Positions 8,676 to 15,494 of a stretch of 64,000 nucleotides of DNA are shown in pieces. The stretch spans positions 1,426,001 to 1,490,000 of the forward strand of contig NZ_JOOA01000002.1 in NCBI RefSeq assembly GCF_000712055.1, read 5' to 3'. This DNA comes from Ruminococcus sp. HUN007. GTDB taxonomy: Bacteria > Bacillota > Clostridia > Oscillospirales > Ruminococcaceae. Position numbers and translations under genes: made by a program. The notes beneath the pieces were generated by a model that saw nothing but the letters and a program-made list of their open reading frames with translations, had not been told where the DNA came from and made no database searches. The number at the start of each line of letters is the position of its first letter. The stretch's first letter is position 1.

Positions 8676-9110
8676 TTACTCATCTTCCTCATCAACAACA
8701 TCGATGACAAAATCTAATACTTCACAAAAATCATCAAAGATTACGCATTCTTCTTTTATGCATTCATATTTTTCATCTCTGTAAAGAACATAGATATCAT
8801 CATGGTGATCATAACATATATGCGTATCGTTGTAATCCCCCAGTATCAATAATTCTTCCGGAACCGAGCCATCTGTAAAATCATAATTCAAATAATGATT
8901 TATATCTCCACTAACTCCGTATAAACACATATCAGAACCAAATATCCTTGCACCATTTGTCAGCATCAAAAATTCTTTATATGATTTCGGAATGATAATG
9001 TTATTGCTTTTCTCATATTCAGATATCTCACTCTCACTGGCTGGCGGAAAGAAATATGACTCCATCCATGAACCAGATAAACTCTTGATTTTTTCAATTC
9101 TACTTTTCAT
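8676..9110 (-). CDS. SMI1/KNR4 (SUKH) family protein
   Basis: The likely product is 144 residues from MKSRIEKIK, downstream of AGAAAGGAA. Longer starts up to 9179 are possible but have no better ribosome binding site. The SUKH core is visible: FPPASESEISEYEKSN, IIIPKSYKEFLMLTNGARIF, LYGVSG, ELLILGDYNDTHICYD and an acidic C-terminus FVIDVVDEEDE. SUKH proteins are usually immunity partners of polymorphic or contact-dependent toxins, and orphan arrays of them are common. No toxin gene is in the window and a second SUKH fragment lies beside it, so it may be an orphan immunity gene. It is acidic and cytoplasmic with no signal peptide. Confidence 0.8.
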   Translation of the reverse strand: MKSRIEKIKSLSGSWMESYFFPPASESEISEYEKSNNIIIPKSYKEFLMLTNGARIFGSDMCLYGVSGDINHYLNYDFTDGSVPEELLILGDYNDTHICYDHHDDIYVLYRDEKYECIKEECVIFDDFCEVLDFVIDVVDEEDE

Positions 9111-9275
9111 AACAACAATGTTTTTCCTTTCTCTTCTTTTATCATGTTTCATTAATAATTTGTGATAATATCTTACCATGAAAACAAGAAAATATCAAGT
9201 TGAAACTAACATAATTCAAAACGAAATTATCAGTTAATGTTCACTATGAAATCAGAGCAAATGTTAACTGTTACG

Positions 9276-9304
9276 TTGCATATTATCTGATTATATGCTA
9301 TACT
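9276..9304 (+). promoter_or_regulatory. Promoter of the DUF3592-like membrane protein gene
   Basis: TTGCAT (9276-9281) and TATACT (9299-9304) with a 17-base spacer. Confidence 0.55.
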
Positions 9305-9381
9305 ATTTAAAGCAACAGCCTGGAGATATATGCAGATGCTCAGTGAAACTGGCATGATAGAAAACAACGGAAACACCAATA

Positions 9382-9843
9382 ATGTCATATATAAGAAAAA
9401 GCAATTATAAATCGAAATACAAAATAATGTCTGCACTGGTTATTGAAATAGAAATCATTATTTGTTTGCTGATATGTCTGACAGATAATATTCACAAATA
9501 TGATTACTGGTCTGAAGATCAGGCAACGATTTCAGATATATCAATAGATAACTCGCCTAAGCCGCCTAAGAGCAGTCGAGGTACAGACTGCTTTATTATT
9601 GTTGATTACAATGGCGATAAAATTCTTATGCATTTTTCAGGTTATTCTCCTGAGCTTAATAAGGACGATATTATCACAATAAAATGCAATCCTGATAATA
9701 AATCTGAAATCGTATATCTTCCTTACGAGAAACACCGTATATTATTTAAGAGAATAAAAGCTTCTGTACTGTTTTTAGTTTTAATCATTGTATCTTTGTT
9801 TATTATACTCAATATAAAAGAAAAAGATCCGAATTATACTTGA
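9382..9843 (+). CDS. DUF3592-like membrane protein
   Basis: This 153-residue protein has a basic N-terminus, a first membrane helix (about residues 16-34, IMSALVIEIEIIICLLICL), a roughly 75-residue extracytoplasmic part and a second membrane helix (about 125-145, ASVLFLVLIIVSLFIIL) ending in a charged tail. The outer part has the DUF3592 pattern: TISDISI, IIVDYNGDKILMHF, DDIITIKCNPDN. Its role is unknown. A weak ACGGAA precedes the ATG. The gene has its own promoter and ends at a palindromic terminator-like repeat, so it seems to be a single-gene unit. Confidence 0.65.
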   Translation: MSYIRKSNYKSKYKIMSALVIEIEIIICLLICLTDNIHKYDYWSEDQATISDISIDNSPKPPKSSRGTDCFIIVDYNGDKILMHFSGYSPELNKDDIITIKCNPDNKSEIVYLPYEKHRILFKRIKASVLFLVLIIVSLFIILNIKEKDPNYT

Positions 9844-9858
9844 TGTATGGAATGTTTC

Positions 9859-9913
9859 AAATCAGTCGCACGCTATGTGCGGCTGATTTTTCTATTGTGC
9901 CGCAGGCACCACC
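9859..9913 (+). repeat. Composite palindromic repeat, copy 2
   Basis: A hairpin AAATCAGTCGCAC/GTGCGGCTGATTT followed by TTTTCT and then GTGCCGCAGGCAC (9897-9909). The third hairpin seen in copies 1 and 3 is absent, and the truncated cardiolipin synthase tail begins right after it. Confidence 0.8.
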
Positions 9914-9917
9914 ATGA

Positions 9918-10163
9918 TTACATCAGCGGAGCGATCACCTTGATTATACTTCCGAGCAGTTTGTAAAACAGTTTTTCATGTTTTATAGATTCCGCATCTA
10001 CCTTCCGGCATTTCGAAAGTGTGTTCTGAAAATCTGTTTCAATATCTGAAATGCACTTTGTTTTATAAAGATAGGTTGCACATTCAAAATGTTGATACAG
10101 GCTTCTGTAATCAAGATTGATAGTTCCGACAACAGCCTTTTCATCATCGCTTACAAAGACCAT
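9918..10163 (-). pseudogene. C-terminal fragment of a cardiolipin synthase (decayed duplicate)
   Basis: The 81 residues from VFVSDDEKAVVGTINLDYRS to VIAPLM are almost identical to the end of the complete cardiolipin synthase at 15495-17048; the visible differences are near residues 28 and 57. The fragment keeps the tail of the second phospholipase-D motif after its HxK and has lost the rest. The intact NADAR gene lies on the same side (11360) as the NADAR remnant does relative to the intact synthase. This indicates a duplicated two-gene block that decayed differently in each copy. Confidence 0.85.
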
Positions 10164-10221
10164 TACGCGATTAAATATACGTAAATACGCTGGATCAGTG
10201 AAGCATTAGACTAGTATATTA

Positions 10222-10250
10222 TTGACATTTCTTGTTCAGCATGGTATAAT
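10222..10250 (+). promoter_or_regulatory. Strong consensus promoter of the GNAT toxin-antitoxin operon
   Basis: Perfect TTGACA (10222-10227) and TATAAT (10245-10250) with a 17-base spacer and TGG extending the -10. Confidence 0.8.
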
Positions 10251-10316
10251 ACTTATAAAGATTATTCATCTTTTTAAATTCTTATAACAAACTAAAGACA
10301 AGGAGGAGGAAATATT

Positions 10317-10499
10317 ATGGCAACTTCAAGTATTACTCATAACTTTGTCATCACTGGCCAGGAAAAGATAGAAGCTTTTGCAGATGCGATTGAAAAATCA
10401 GCCACAAATCCTTCTTCTGAAACTTCAGAAATAAAATATACGGAAATCAAAACCATTGATGAACTTAAAGATTTACTGAGCAAAAGGAAAAAAGCATGA
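10317..10499 (+). CDS. Predicted antitoxin of a GNAT toxin-antitoxin pair
   Basis: A 60-residue protein behind a very strong AGGAGGAGG site. It starts MATSSITHNFVITGQEKIEAF, a pattern seen in small proteins encoded before GNAT-fold toxins in clostridia, and ends in a basic tail DLLSKRKKA that could contact DNA or the toxin. Its stop codon overlaps the start of the acetyltransferase gene (ATGA, 10496-10499), so the two are translationally coupled. The antitoxin role is inferred from gene order and length. No known DNA-binding fold is obvious. Confidence 0.65.
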   Translation: MATSSITHNFVITGQEKIEAFADAIEKSATNPSSETSEIKYTEIKTIDELKDLLSKRKKA

Positions 10500-11104
10500 A
10501 CAAAGATAACATCATTATATTAAATCTCAGCGAATTTGATGTTGAAAATATCGGAGATGATATAGCAGATATCATCTCCGATTTTACTTGCACATTAAAT
10601 AAAGATGTCGAATCATTTCTTCATAACAACGCTATAGAATTCACAAGGAAAAAGCAGTCGGTAACTTATCTGGTATTATCAGGTGAAAGTGCACAGCTGC
10701 TCGGTTATTTTTCACTTACTATTAAACCGATAACAATTACTATCGATGTAAACACAAGCATAAGCAATACCATGCGTAAGAAAATAGAAAGAGTTAGTAA
10801 ATTCGATGAAGAATCTCATTCTTACACACTTGCTGCTTACCTTATTGCACAGTTAGGAAAAAACTTCTCTGAAAATGTCGATATTCTTATTGATGGCAGT
10901 GATTTATTGAATCTTGCGGTTGAAAAAATTAAAGAAGCTCAGAATATTGTCGGTGGTCTTGCCGTTTTTCTGGAAGCAGAGGATAATGAAAAACTTCTTG
11001 AATTTTATAAATCTAAAAATGGATTTGTTGAATTTGGTTCACGTATGTCTGAATCCAGCAGCGAACCACACAAACTAATTCAAATGATCAAACTTCTCAA
11101 ATAA
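10496..11104 (+). CDS. GNAT-family acetyltransferase, predicted toxin
   Basis: This 202-residue protein has the features of GNAT-type toxins: a YLVLSGESAQLLGYFSLTIK strand pair, a central HSYTLAAYLIAQLGKNFSEN segment corresponding to the acetyl-CoA binding region (the usual Gly-rich RGxGxG loop is poorly kept), AVEKIKEAQNIVGGLAVFLE and a C-terminal LLEFYKSKNGFVEFG. It is co-expressed with the small upstream gene through a 4-base overlap. Toxins of this family typically acetylate aminoacyl-tRNA. That substrate is a family inference and not visible here. A strong terminator follows. Confidence 0.7.
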   Translation: MNKDNIIILNLSEFDVENIGDDIADIISDFTCTLNKDVESFLHNNAIEFTRKKQSVTYLVLSGESAQLLGYFSLTIKPITITIDVNTSISNTMRKKIERVSKFDEESHSYTLAAYLIAQLGKNFSENVDILIDGSDLLNLAVEKIKEAQNIVGGLAVFLEAEDNEKLLEFYKSKNGFVEFGSRMSESSSEPHKLIQMIKLLK

Positions 11105-11112
11105 ACAAATAT

Positions 11113-11152
11113 TAAGAGCTATCTGATTTAATTACGAATCAGATAGCTCTTA
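11113..11152. terminator. Terminator of the GNAT operon
   Basis: A perfect 16-bp stem, TAAGAGCTATCTGATT against AATCAGATAGCTCTTA, with an 8-base loop. Confidence 0.8.
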
Positions 11153-11169
11153 TTGCTCTGTTCAGAAAG

Positions 11170-11196
11170 GTATCAGGCATCGCTGATGCCTGATAC
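11170..11196. repeat. Palindrome with 12-bp stem
   Basis: GTATCAGGCATC, a 3-base GCT loop, then GATGCCTGATAC. It lies between the GNAT terminator and the next composite repeat. Apart from these hairpins, 11105-11359 holds no gene. Confidence 0.7.
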
Positions 11197-11281
11197 TATC
11201 AATAAGTTGCCTTAAGGCAGGTCTCGTTTTGTTTGAATTCCAATTTGCCCGCAATTAAACGCGCAAGCTTAATGTTTTCAG

Positions 11282-11361
11282 AATTCAGATGCGCTCTGTG
11301 CATCTGAATTTTCTATTGTGCCGCAGGCACCACCTTTTCATCGGTACGCCTTCGGCGTGCT
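11282..11361 (+). repeat. Composite palindromic repeat, copy 3
   Basis: AATTCAGATGC/GCATCTGAATT (11282-11310) with TTTTCT, GTGCCGCAGGCAC (11318-11330) and GTACGCCTTCGGCGTGC (11344-11360). Its right end touches the stop codon of the NADAR gene. Confidence 0.85.
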
Positions 11362-11896
11362 ATCTCAGCATATCTCTTACTTCCATAAGTGCAAATCCAA
11401 GAAGATTTTCGCCTTTCCATTTGCCCGGATCAGTTATTCCGGCTGCACTGGCTTCCATACCGATGCCCCATATTTTATCATACGGACTTGCTTCGACAAG
11501 TATCTTGTCTCCGGTAGAAATAAGAAACTCCTTAAGCTTCGGATTCTGACTGAATTTAAGCATATTCCCCTTTATCACGATACCGGATTTTACATCGTTC
11601 CACACTGCCTCATCAAAATTACGTATCTTTCGTCCGAACCCCTTGATCTCCTTCTGATCGCGTGATCCAAGTATCTTCTTTGCATATTCTTCGTCAGAAA
11701 ATGCAAGTGCCTTGTGATACATCATGTACTGTTCCGCACAGCAGAAATCTATTCCGTCATCATTAAAATCACAAAGCCACCACTGGCTGAAGCACGCTTT
11801 TGTTATCTTCCCGTCTGCAGCAGGAGTGTGTCCCCAGAAGAATACAAAATCTTCTGCATTGTAGCTTCCAGTGTACATAGATCTGTTATATTTCAT
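11360..11896 (-). CDS. NADAR family N-glycosidase-like protein (YbiA-like)
   Basis: A complete 178-residue NADAR (DUF1768) protein: FVFFWGHTP near the N-terminus, SQWWLCDF, the CCAEQYMMYHKALAF motif with the family's conserved Glu, KIRNFDEAVWNDVKSGIV, KFSQNPKLKEFLISTGD, LVEASPYDKIWGIGM and NLLGFALMEVRDMLR. YbiA, a characterised member, cleaves N-glycosidic bonds in riboflavin-pathway intermediates; others occur near ADP-ribose systems. GGAATGAC precedes the ATG. A 31-residue remnant of a sister copy lies at 17076-17171. The gene is flanked by a truncated cardiolipin synthase, so it belongs to a duplicated block. Confidence 0.85.
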   Translation of the reverse strand: MKYNRSMYTGSYNAEDFVFFWGHTPAADGKITKACFSQWWLCDFNDDGIDFCCAEQYMMYHKALAFSDEEYAKKILGSRDQKEIKGFGRKIRNFDEAVWNDVKSGIVIKGNMLKFSQNPKLKEFLISTGDKILVEASPYDKIWGIGMEASAAGITDPGKWKGENLLGFALMEVRDMLR

Positions 11897-12097
11897 TTTT
11901 TGTCATTCCTTTCCCAGGTTCAAATGATCTGTAATCTCATATTCTTATTGTATTTTGCTGCCGGAAGATTGTCAAGGGATAATCACTAAAACCATGTGCC
12001 TGGCGTTTTTTATGTCTAAAAAATAAAGCTATGCATATTAACTGAAATATATTGTAAATATTTAATTTATTTCTGCGCATAAAAGCGAACAATATAA

Positions 12098-13108
12098 GTG
12101 GAAGACGGTGTTCTTGTAGATGCAAGTCAATGCGAAGGCGATATTGTTATTCCTGATTACGTTACCGCTATAGATCATGAGGCGTTTAAAGATAACGAAA
12201 AACTTACATCAGTGATCATACCTGATTCAGTAACCAGAATAGATTCATCTGCATTCTATGGGTGTTCAAATCTGAAATCAGTCGTAATTTTCGGTCCGAT
12301 AACAAGTATAGATTACCAGACATTTCGTGAGTGTTCAGCTCTTGAATCTGTAACCCTCCCCGATTCAGTAATCAAAATTGATGAAAAAGTATTTTGGGGC
12401 TGTCCGAATCTCAAATCAATAAATCTTCCTGATTCACTGATTAGTATTGGAGCGCAGGCATTTTGGTACTGTGAAAGTCTTGAATCCTTAACAATTCCTG
12501 AATCTTTAACCAGTATAGGTACATCTGCATTTTCGGGTACGCCATGGCTGGATAAACAAATGACTGAAAAAAATCCGTTCGCAATAGTAAATGGTATACT
12601 TATAGCCGCAAACTGCAATCTGTGCAGTGAAGAGGTTATTATTCCGAATTCTGTAGAGAGTATAGCAAAGGACGCATTAATTGGTTATGGTTCTGATAAG
12701 ATAAAATCAATAACAGTTCCTTCTTCAGTTACCAGCATAGGCATGTGGGCTTTTGATAGCCCAAGTTCACTGACCATTCTTAATCCTGACTGTAAAATCA
12801 GAAGAAAATTTCTCTGGACTGAAGACGTGACAGTCATCTCAGGATTTGCCGGTTCGACAGCTCAGAAATATGCCGAAAAATACAGACTTAAATTCGAAAC
12901 GCTTCCTGATGATTACGGTACCGAACCTGAGCCTGATCTTACCCGTGATGTAAACGAAGACGGTGTAGTTAATATGGCAGACGTAATATGTCTCACAAAG
13001 AATCTTCTCGCATTTTCAGGATCATCCGATTTTACTGCTTATGACGTAAACGGAGACGGACAGTTTAATATAATGGATCTTTTAGCTGTAAAGAGAGCGT
13101 TTTTATAA
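12098..13108 (+). CDS. BspA-like leucine-rich repeat protein with C-terminal dockerin, 5' end missing
   Basis: Residues 10-250 are LRR_5 (BspA/TpLRR) repeats, with units such as IPDSVTRIDSSAFYGCSNLK and LPDSLISIGAQAFWYCESL. The last 60 residues are a dockerin with two calcium loops: DVNEDGVVNMADVICL and DVNGDGQFNIMDLLAV. A dockerin implies export and attachment to a cohesin. However, the frame opens with a GTG that directly follows TAA, has no ribosome binding site and has no signal peptide, and the first residues (EDGVLVDASQC) normally lie inside such proteins. I read it as a 5'-truncated gene that probably is not secreted as it stands. The cohesin proteins at 43-57 kb could have been its binding partners. 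Confidence 0.75.
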   Translation: MEDGVLVDASQCEGDIVIPDYVTAIDHEAFKDNEKLTSVIIPDSVTRIDSSAFYGCSNLKSVVIFGPITSIDYQTFRECSALESVTLPDSVIKIDEKVFWGCPNLKSINLPDSLISIGAQAFWYCESLESLTIPESLTSIGTSAFSGTPWLDKQMTEKNPFAIVNGILIAANCNLCSEEVIIPNSVESIAKDALIGYGSDKIKSITVPSSVTSIGMWAFDSPSSLTILNPDCKIRRKFLWTEDVTVISGFAGSTAQKYAEKYRLKFETLPDDYGTEPEPDLTRDVNEDGVVNMADVICLTKNLLAFSGSSDFTAYDVNGDGQFNIMDLLAVKRAFL

Positions 13109-13126
13109 TTCGCGGGCTCAAAGCAT

Positions 13127-13173
13127 ACACCGCATCACTAGCCGAAATACCCGGCTGATGATGCGGTGTTTTG
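13127..13173 (+). terminator. Terminator of the LRR-dockerin gene
   Basis: ACACCGCATCA pairs with TGATGCGGTGT, with inner pairing of AGCCG/CGGCT, followed by TTTTGGTTT. A similar stem recurs at 15435. Confidence 0.75.
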
Positions 13174-13199
13174 GTTTCAATATTTTTAAAAATTCTCTG

Positions 13200-13228
13200 T
13201 TGAAATTCCGGCGTTTAATTGCTATAAT
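13200..13228 (+). promoter_or_regulatory. Promoter of the VbhA-like/Fic operon
   Basis: TTGAAA (13200-13205), 17-base spacer, TATAAT (13223-13228). Confidence 0.7.
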
Positions 13229-13299
13229 AAGAAATAACGACAGGGACTCTGTTACATTTTTTCTAAGCATACATAGAAACCCAAAAGGAGTTTATATAA

Positions 13300-13470
13300 A
13301 TGGAAAACATCACAACTGATAAGGCATTTGAAAACCAGCTTGCCTCCATCAAAATGGAAGGTTACAAATTTTCAGCAGCCGAAATAGAAAACGTAAAGAA
13401 ATGTCTGAACGGTGAGATCTCATTCATACAGTTCAAAGACACTATTCTCAAAGAGATTCGTAACGCTTAA
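13300..13470 (+). CDS. VbhA-like antitoxin of a Fic toxin
   Basis: A 56-residue protein with AAAAGGAG nine bases before its ATG. It matches the VbhA antitoxin pattern: NQLASIKMEGYKFSAAEIEN, in which SIKMEG fits the Fic-inhibitory motif [S/T]xxxE[G/N] whose Glu blocks the ATP site of the partner. A short helical C-terminus with NGEISFIQFKDTIL follows. Its stop codon overlaps the start of the Fic gene by one base (TAATG), the usual antitoxin-first arrangement. It appears intact although its toxin does not. Confidence 0.75.
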   Translation: MENITTDKAFENQLASIKMEGYKFSAAEIENVKKCLNGEISFIQFKDTILKEIRNA

Positions 13471-13931
13471 TGGCTGTATATTCAATGGATAGCTGCTCAG
13501 ACAACTGCTATCCGGGAACAACTGTTCTCGTAAACAAACTGGACATTCATGAGCAGAAAGAACTTGATATCGCCGAAAAACAGATTACACTGCTCCGTGC
13601 AATTCAGGCTGAACAAAGTATGTCATTCGACAACCCGGATTTGAATTTCTACCTGTCAATACACCGGTTTCTATTTGAGGATATTTACGAATGGGCTGGA
13701 ATGTTCAGAAACGTTAATATTTCAAAAAAAGGTACTGTGTTCTGCAAGGCTGACCAGATAAAAGGAAACGGCAGAACGCTTCGCCTTTTCATCACCCTTC
13801 TCGTGAGAAATACCAAAAGAAATATCAGTTTTGCAGATATAGATCCGGATATACTTATGATTGCAACAATACAAGCAGCACATGGTGATATTTCAATGCT
13901 GAAAAATGTGTTTGAAGATATCATACACTAA
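13470..13931 (+). CDS. Fic-domain protein with internal deletion of the catalytic motif
   Basis: At 153 residues this is shorter than usual class I Fic toxins. The N-terminal part is normal: YPGTTVLVNKLDI, FDNPDLNFYLSIHRFLFEDI and YEWAGMFRNVNISKKGT. After VFCKADQIK the sequence jumps straight to GNGRTLRLFITLLV. The usual 40-50 residues in between, ending in HPF of HPFx[D/E]GNGR, are absent, so the catalytic His is missing while the anion-binding GNGR remains. The frame is kept, which suggests an in-frame deletion. It should be unable to transfer AMP. It may be tolerated because the antitoxin is still made, or it may be on its way to loss. Confidence 0.7.
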   Translation: MAVYSMDSCSDNCYPGTTVLVNKLDIHEQKELDIAEKQITLLRAIQAEQSMSFDNPDLNFYLSIHRFLFEDIYEWAGMFRNVNISKKGTVFCKADQIKGNGRTLRLFITLLVRNTKRNISFADIDPDILMIATIQAAHGDISMLKNVFEDIIH

Positions 13932-14129
13932 TATATGCGTAATTTAAACAGCACCGAATTCTCGCCTTTTTTTCTTAGGTTTGAGAATGTAGTGCTTTTA
14001 TTGTTTTATATACAATTAACTGATTTGCTACTCTAACCGCTTGGTACAGTCAAAGGAATCCGAGTTTTACACAGCTTTCAAGAATGTTGTCGATAAGATC
14101 GCGTTCCATTCTTTCATACCTGCCTTGAC

Positions 14130-14190
14130 AAAATCATAAATCTCGGCTAAAATAAGATTGAATCGAATTTTAGCCGAGAGGAATGATTTT
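14130..14190 (+). promoter_or_regulatory. Long hairpin covering the ribosome binding site of the DUF4143 ATPase
   Basis: CTCGGCTAAAAT pairs perfectly with ATTTTAGCCGAG around a 13-base loop, and the pairing resumes outside as AAAATCAT/ATGATTTT. The AGAGGA Shine-Dalgarno lies in the 4x4 internal loop and the start ATG is just outside. The preceding 200 bases (13932-14129) show no convincing gene. Confidence 0.65.
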
Positions 14191-15414
14191 ATGATTTATA
14201 TAGACAGAGATCTTTCAGATAAAATTTCTTCGCTTTCAGAAGAATATTCATGTATTATTGTCACCGGACCGAGGCAGGTAGGCAAGACGACAGCTCTTAA
14301 AAAAATCATGCCGGAAAATATGTCTTATGTGACTTTAGATGATCTTGAAGAACGAAGGCTCGCCAAGAATGATCCTGCTATGTTTCTTCAGCTGCATCCT
14401 CTTCCGGTTCTGATAGATGAAGTACAGTATGCTCCGGAATTATTTTCTTATATCAAAATTGCAGTCGATAACGGTGCCGAACCGGGATCTTTCTGGCTTT
14501 CAGGATCACAGGCATTTGGTCTTATGAAACTTGCCAGAGAATCACTCGCAGGAAGAGCAGCTATACTGCATATGTCATCCATATCTCAGCATGAAGCGTA
14601 TGGATCAGGAAAGACAGAACCGTTTGCTGTAGATCTTCAGAAACTTAATCTCCGAAAGAAAACAAATACCCCTGCTGATATTAATGAGATCTACCGACGA
14701 ATCTGGAACGGATCGATGCCGGGACTGCTGAGCGGCAGATATAAAGATCGTGATGTTTTTTACAGCAGTTATATTCAGACCTATATCGAACGCGATGTCA
14801 GCGCTCTTGTTGATGTAAAAGATCCGCTGGTGTTTTCAGATTTTATCAGGGCGGCTGCATGCAGAGTCGGTCAGCTTCTCAATGTTCATGATATTGCATC
14901 CGATGCCGGAATATCTGATGAGACAGCAAAAAGATGGCTTTCAGTGCTTGAAAAATCGGATATCATTTTTTATCTGCATCCGTATTCAAATAATCTTCTT
15001 AAACGCAGCGTAAAAACGCCGAAGATGTATTTCTTTGATACCGGACTTGTGGCGTATCTAACACGTTACAGCTCGCCTGAAATACTGGCAAACGGTGCGA
15101 TCAACGGAGCGATACTTGAAAACTATGTCGTAGCTGAAATACGTAAAACATATATCAACTGCGCCAAAGCCTGTCTTCTCTGGTATTACCGCGACCGCGA
15201 TGCCCGTGAGATCGATATGGTAATAGAATCCGACGGCAAACTTCATCCGCTTGAATTAAAGCGTTCAGCAAATCCTTCTTCTGATATTGTAAAGGCATTT
15301 GAGATACTTGACAAAGGAAACGTTCCCCGCGGAACCGGCGCCGTAATTTGTATGAGAACTGAACTTTCTGCAGTTAATTCACAGAATCTTATTGTTCCGG
15401 TCTGGATGATATAA
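14191..15414 (+). CDS. AAA_14 / DUF4143 family ATPase
   Basis: The start chosen is the ATG of MIYIDRDLSDK after GAGAGGAATG; an upstream TTG at 14158 lies inside the hairpin stem region and is less likely. The protein (407 residues) has Walker A in VTGPRQVGKTTALKK, Walker B in LPVLIDEVQYAPEL, sensor-like WLSGSQAFGLM and AGRAAIL, then the DUF4143 part with YIQTYIERDVSAL, an embedded winged helix (DIASDAGISDETAKRWLSVL), MYFFDTGLVAYL and an ENYVVAEI to WYYRDRDAREIDMVIE segment that resembles a PD-(D/E)XK core ending in LHPLELKRS. Such ATPases are abundant and uncharacterised, and are often found in mobile regions. Confidence 0.85.
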   Translation: MIYIDRDLSDKISSLSEEYSCIIVTGPRQVGKTTALKKIMPENMSYVTLDDLEERRLAKNDPAMFLQLHPLPVLIDEVQYAPELFSYIKIAVDNGAEPGSFWLSGSQAFGLMKLARESLAGRAAILHMSSISQHEAYGSGKTEPFAVDLQKLNLRKKTNTPADINEIYRRIWNGSMPGLLSGRYKDRDVFYSSYIQTYIERDVSALVDVKDPLVFSDFIRAAACRVGQLLNVHDIASDAGISDETAKRWLSVLEKSDIIFYLHPYSNNLLKRSVKTPKMYFFDTGLVAYLTRYSSPEILANGAINGAILENYVVAEIRKTYINCAKACLLWYYRDRDAREIDMVIESDGKLHPLELKRSANPSSDIVKAFEILDKGNVPRGTGAVICMRTELSAVNSQNLIVPVWMI

Positions 15415-15434
15415 CATCTAAAAATATAATCAAA

Positions 15435-15483
15435 CACCGCATCACAAACCGTAATAACCGGCTGATGATGCGGTGGTTTTTAT
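15435..15483. terminator. Terminator between the DUF4143 ATPase and cardiolipin synthase genes
   Basis: CACCGCATCA pairs with TGATGCGGTG, with inner CCGG sequences, followed by GTTTTTA. It lies between convergent genes. Confidence 0.75.
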
Positions 15484-15494
15484 CTTCTGTCGCT

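Noticed and set aside
9230..9436. 68-codon minus-strand hydrophobic frame
   Set aside because: It overlaps the promoter and start of the DUF3592-like gene and has no ribosome site.
14030..14115. Minus-strand frame reading MERDLIDNILESCVKLGFL before the DUF4143 gene
   Set aside because: It is too short, has no recognisable family and no ribosome site; possibly debris, but not supportable.
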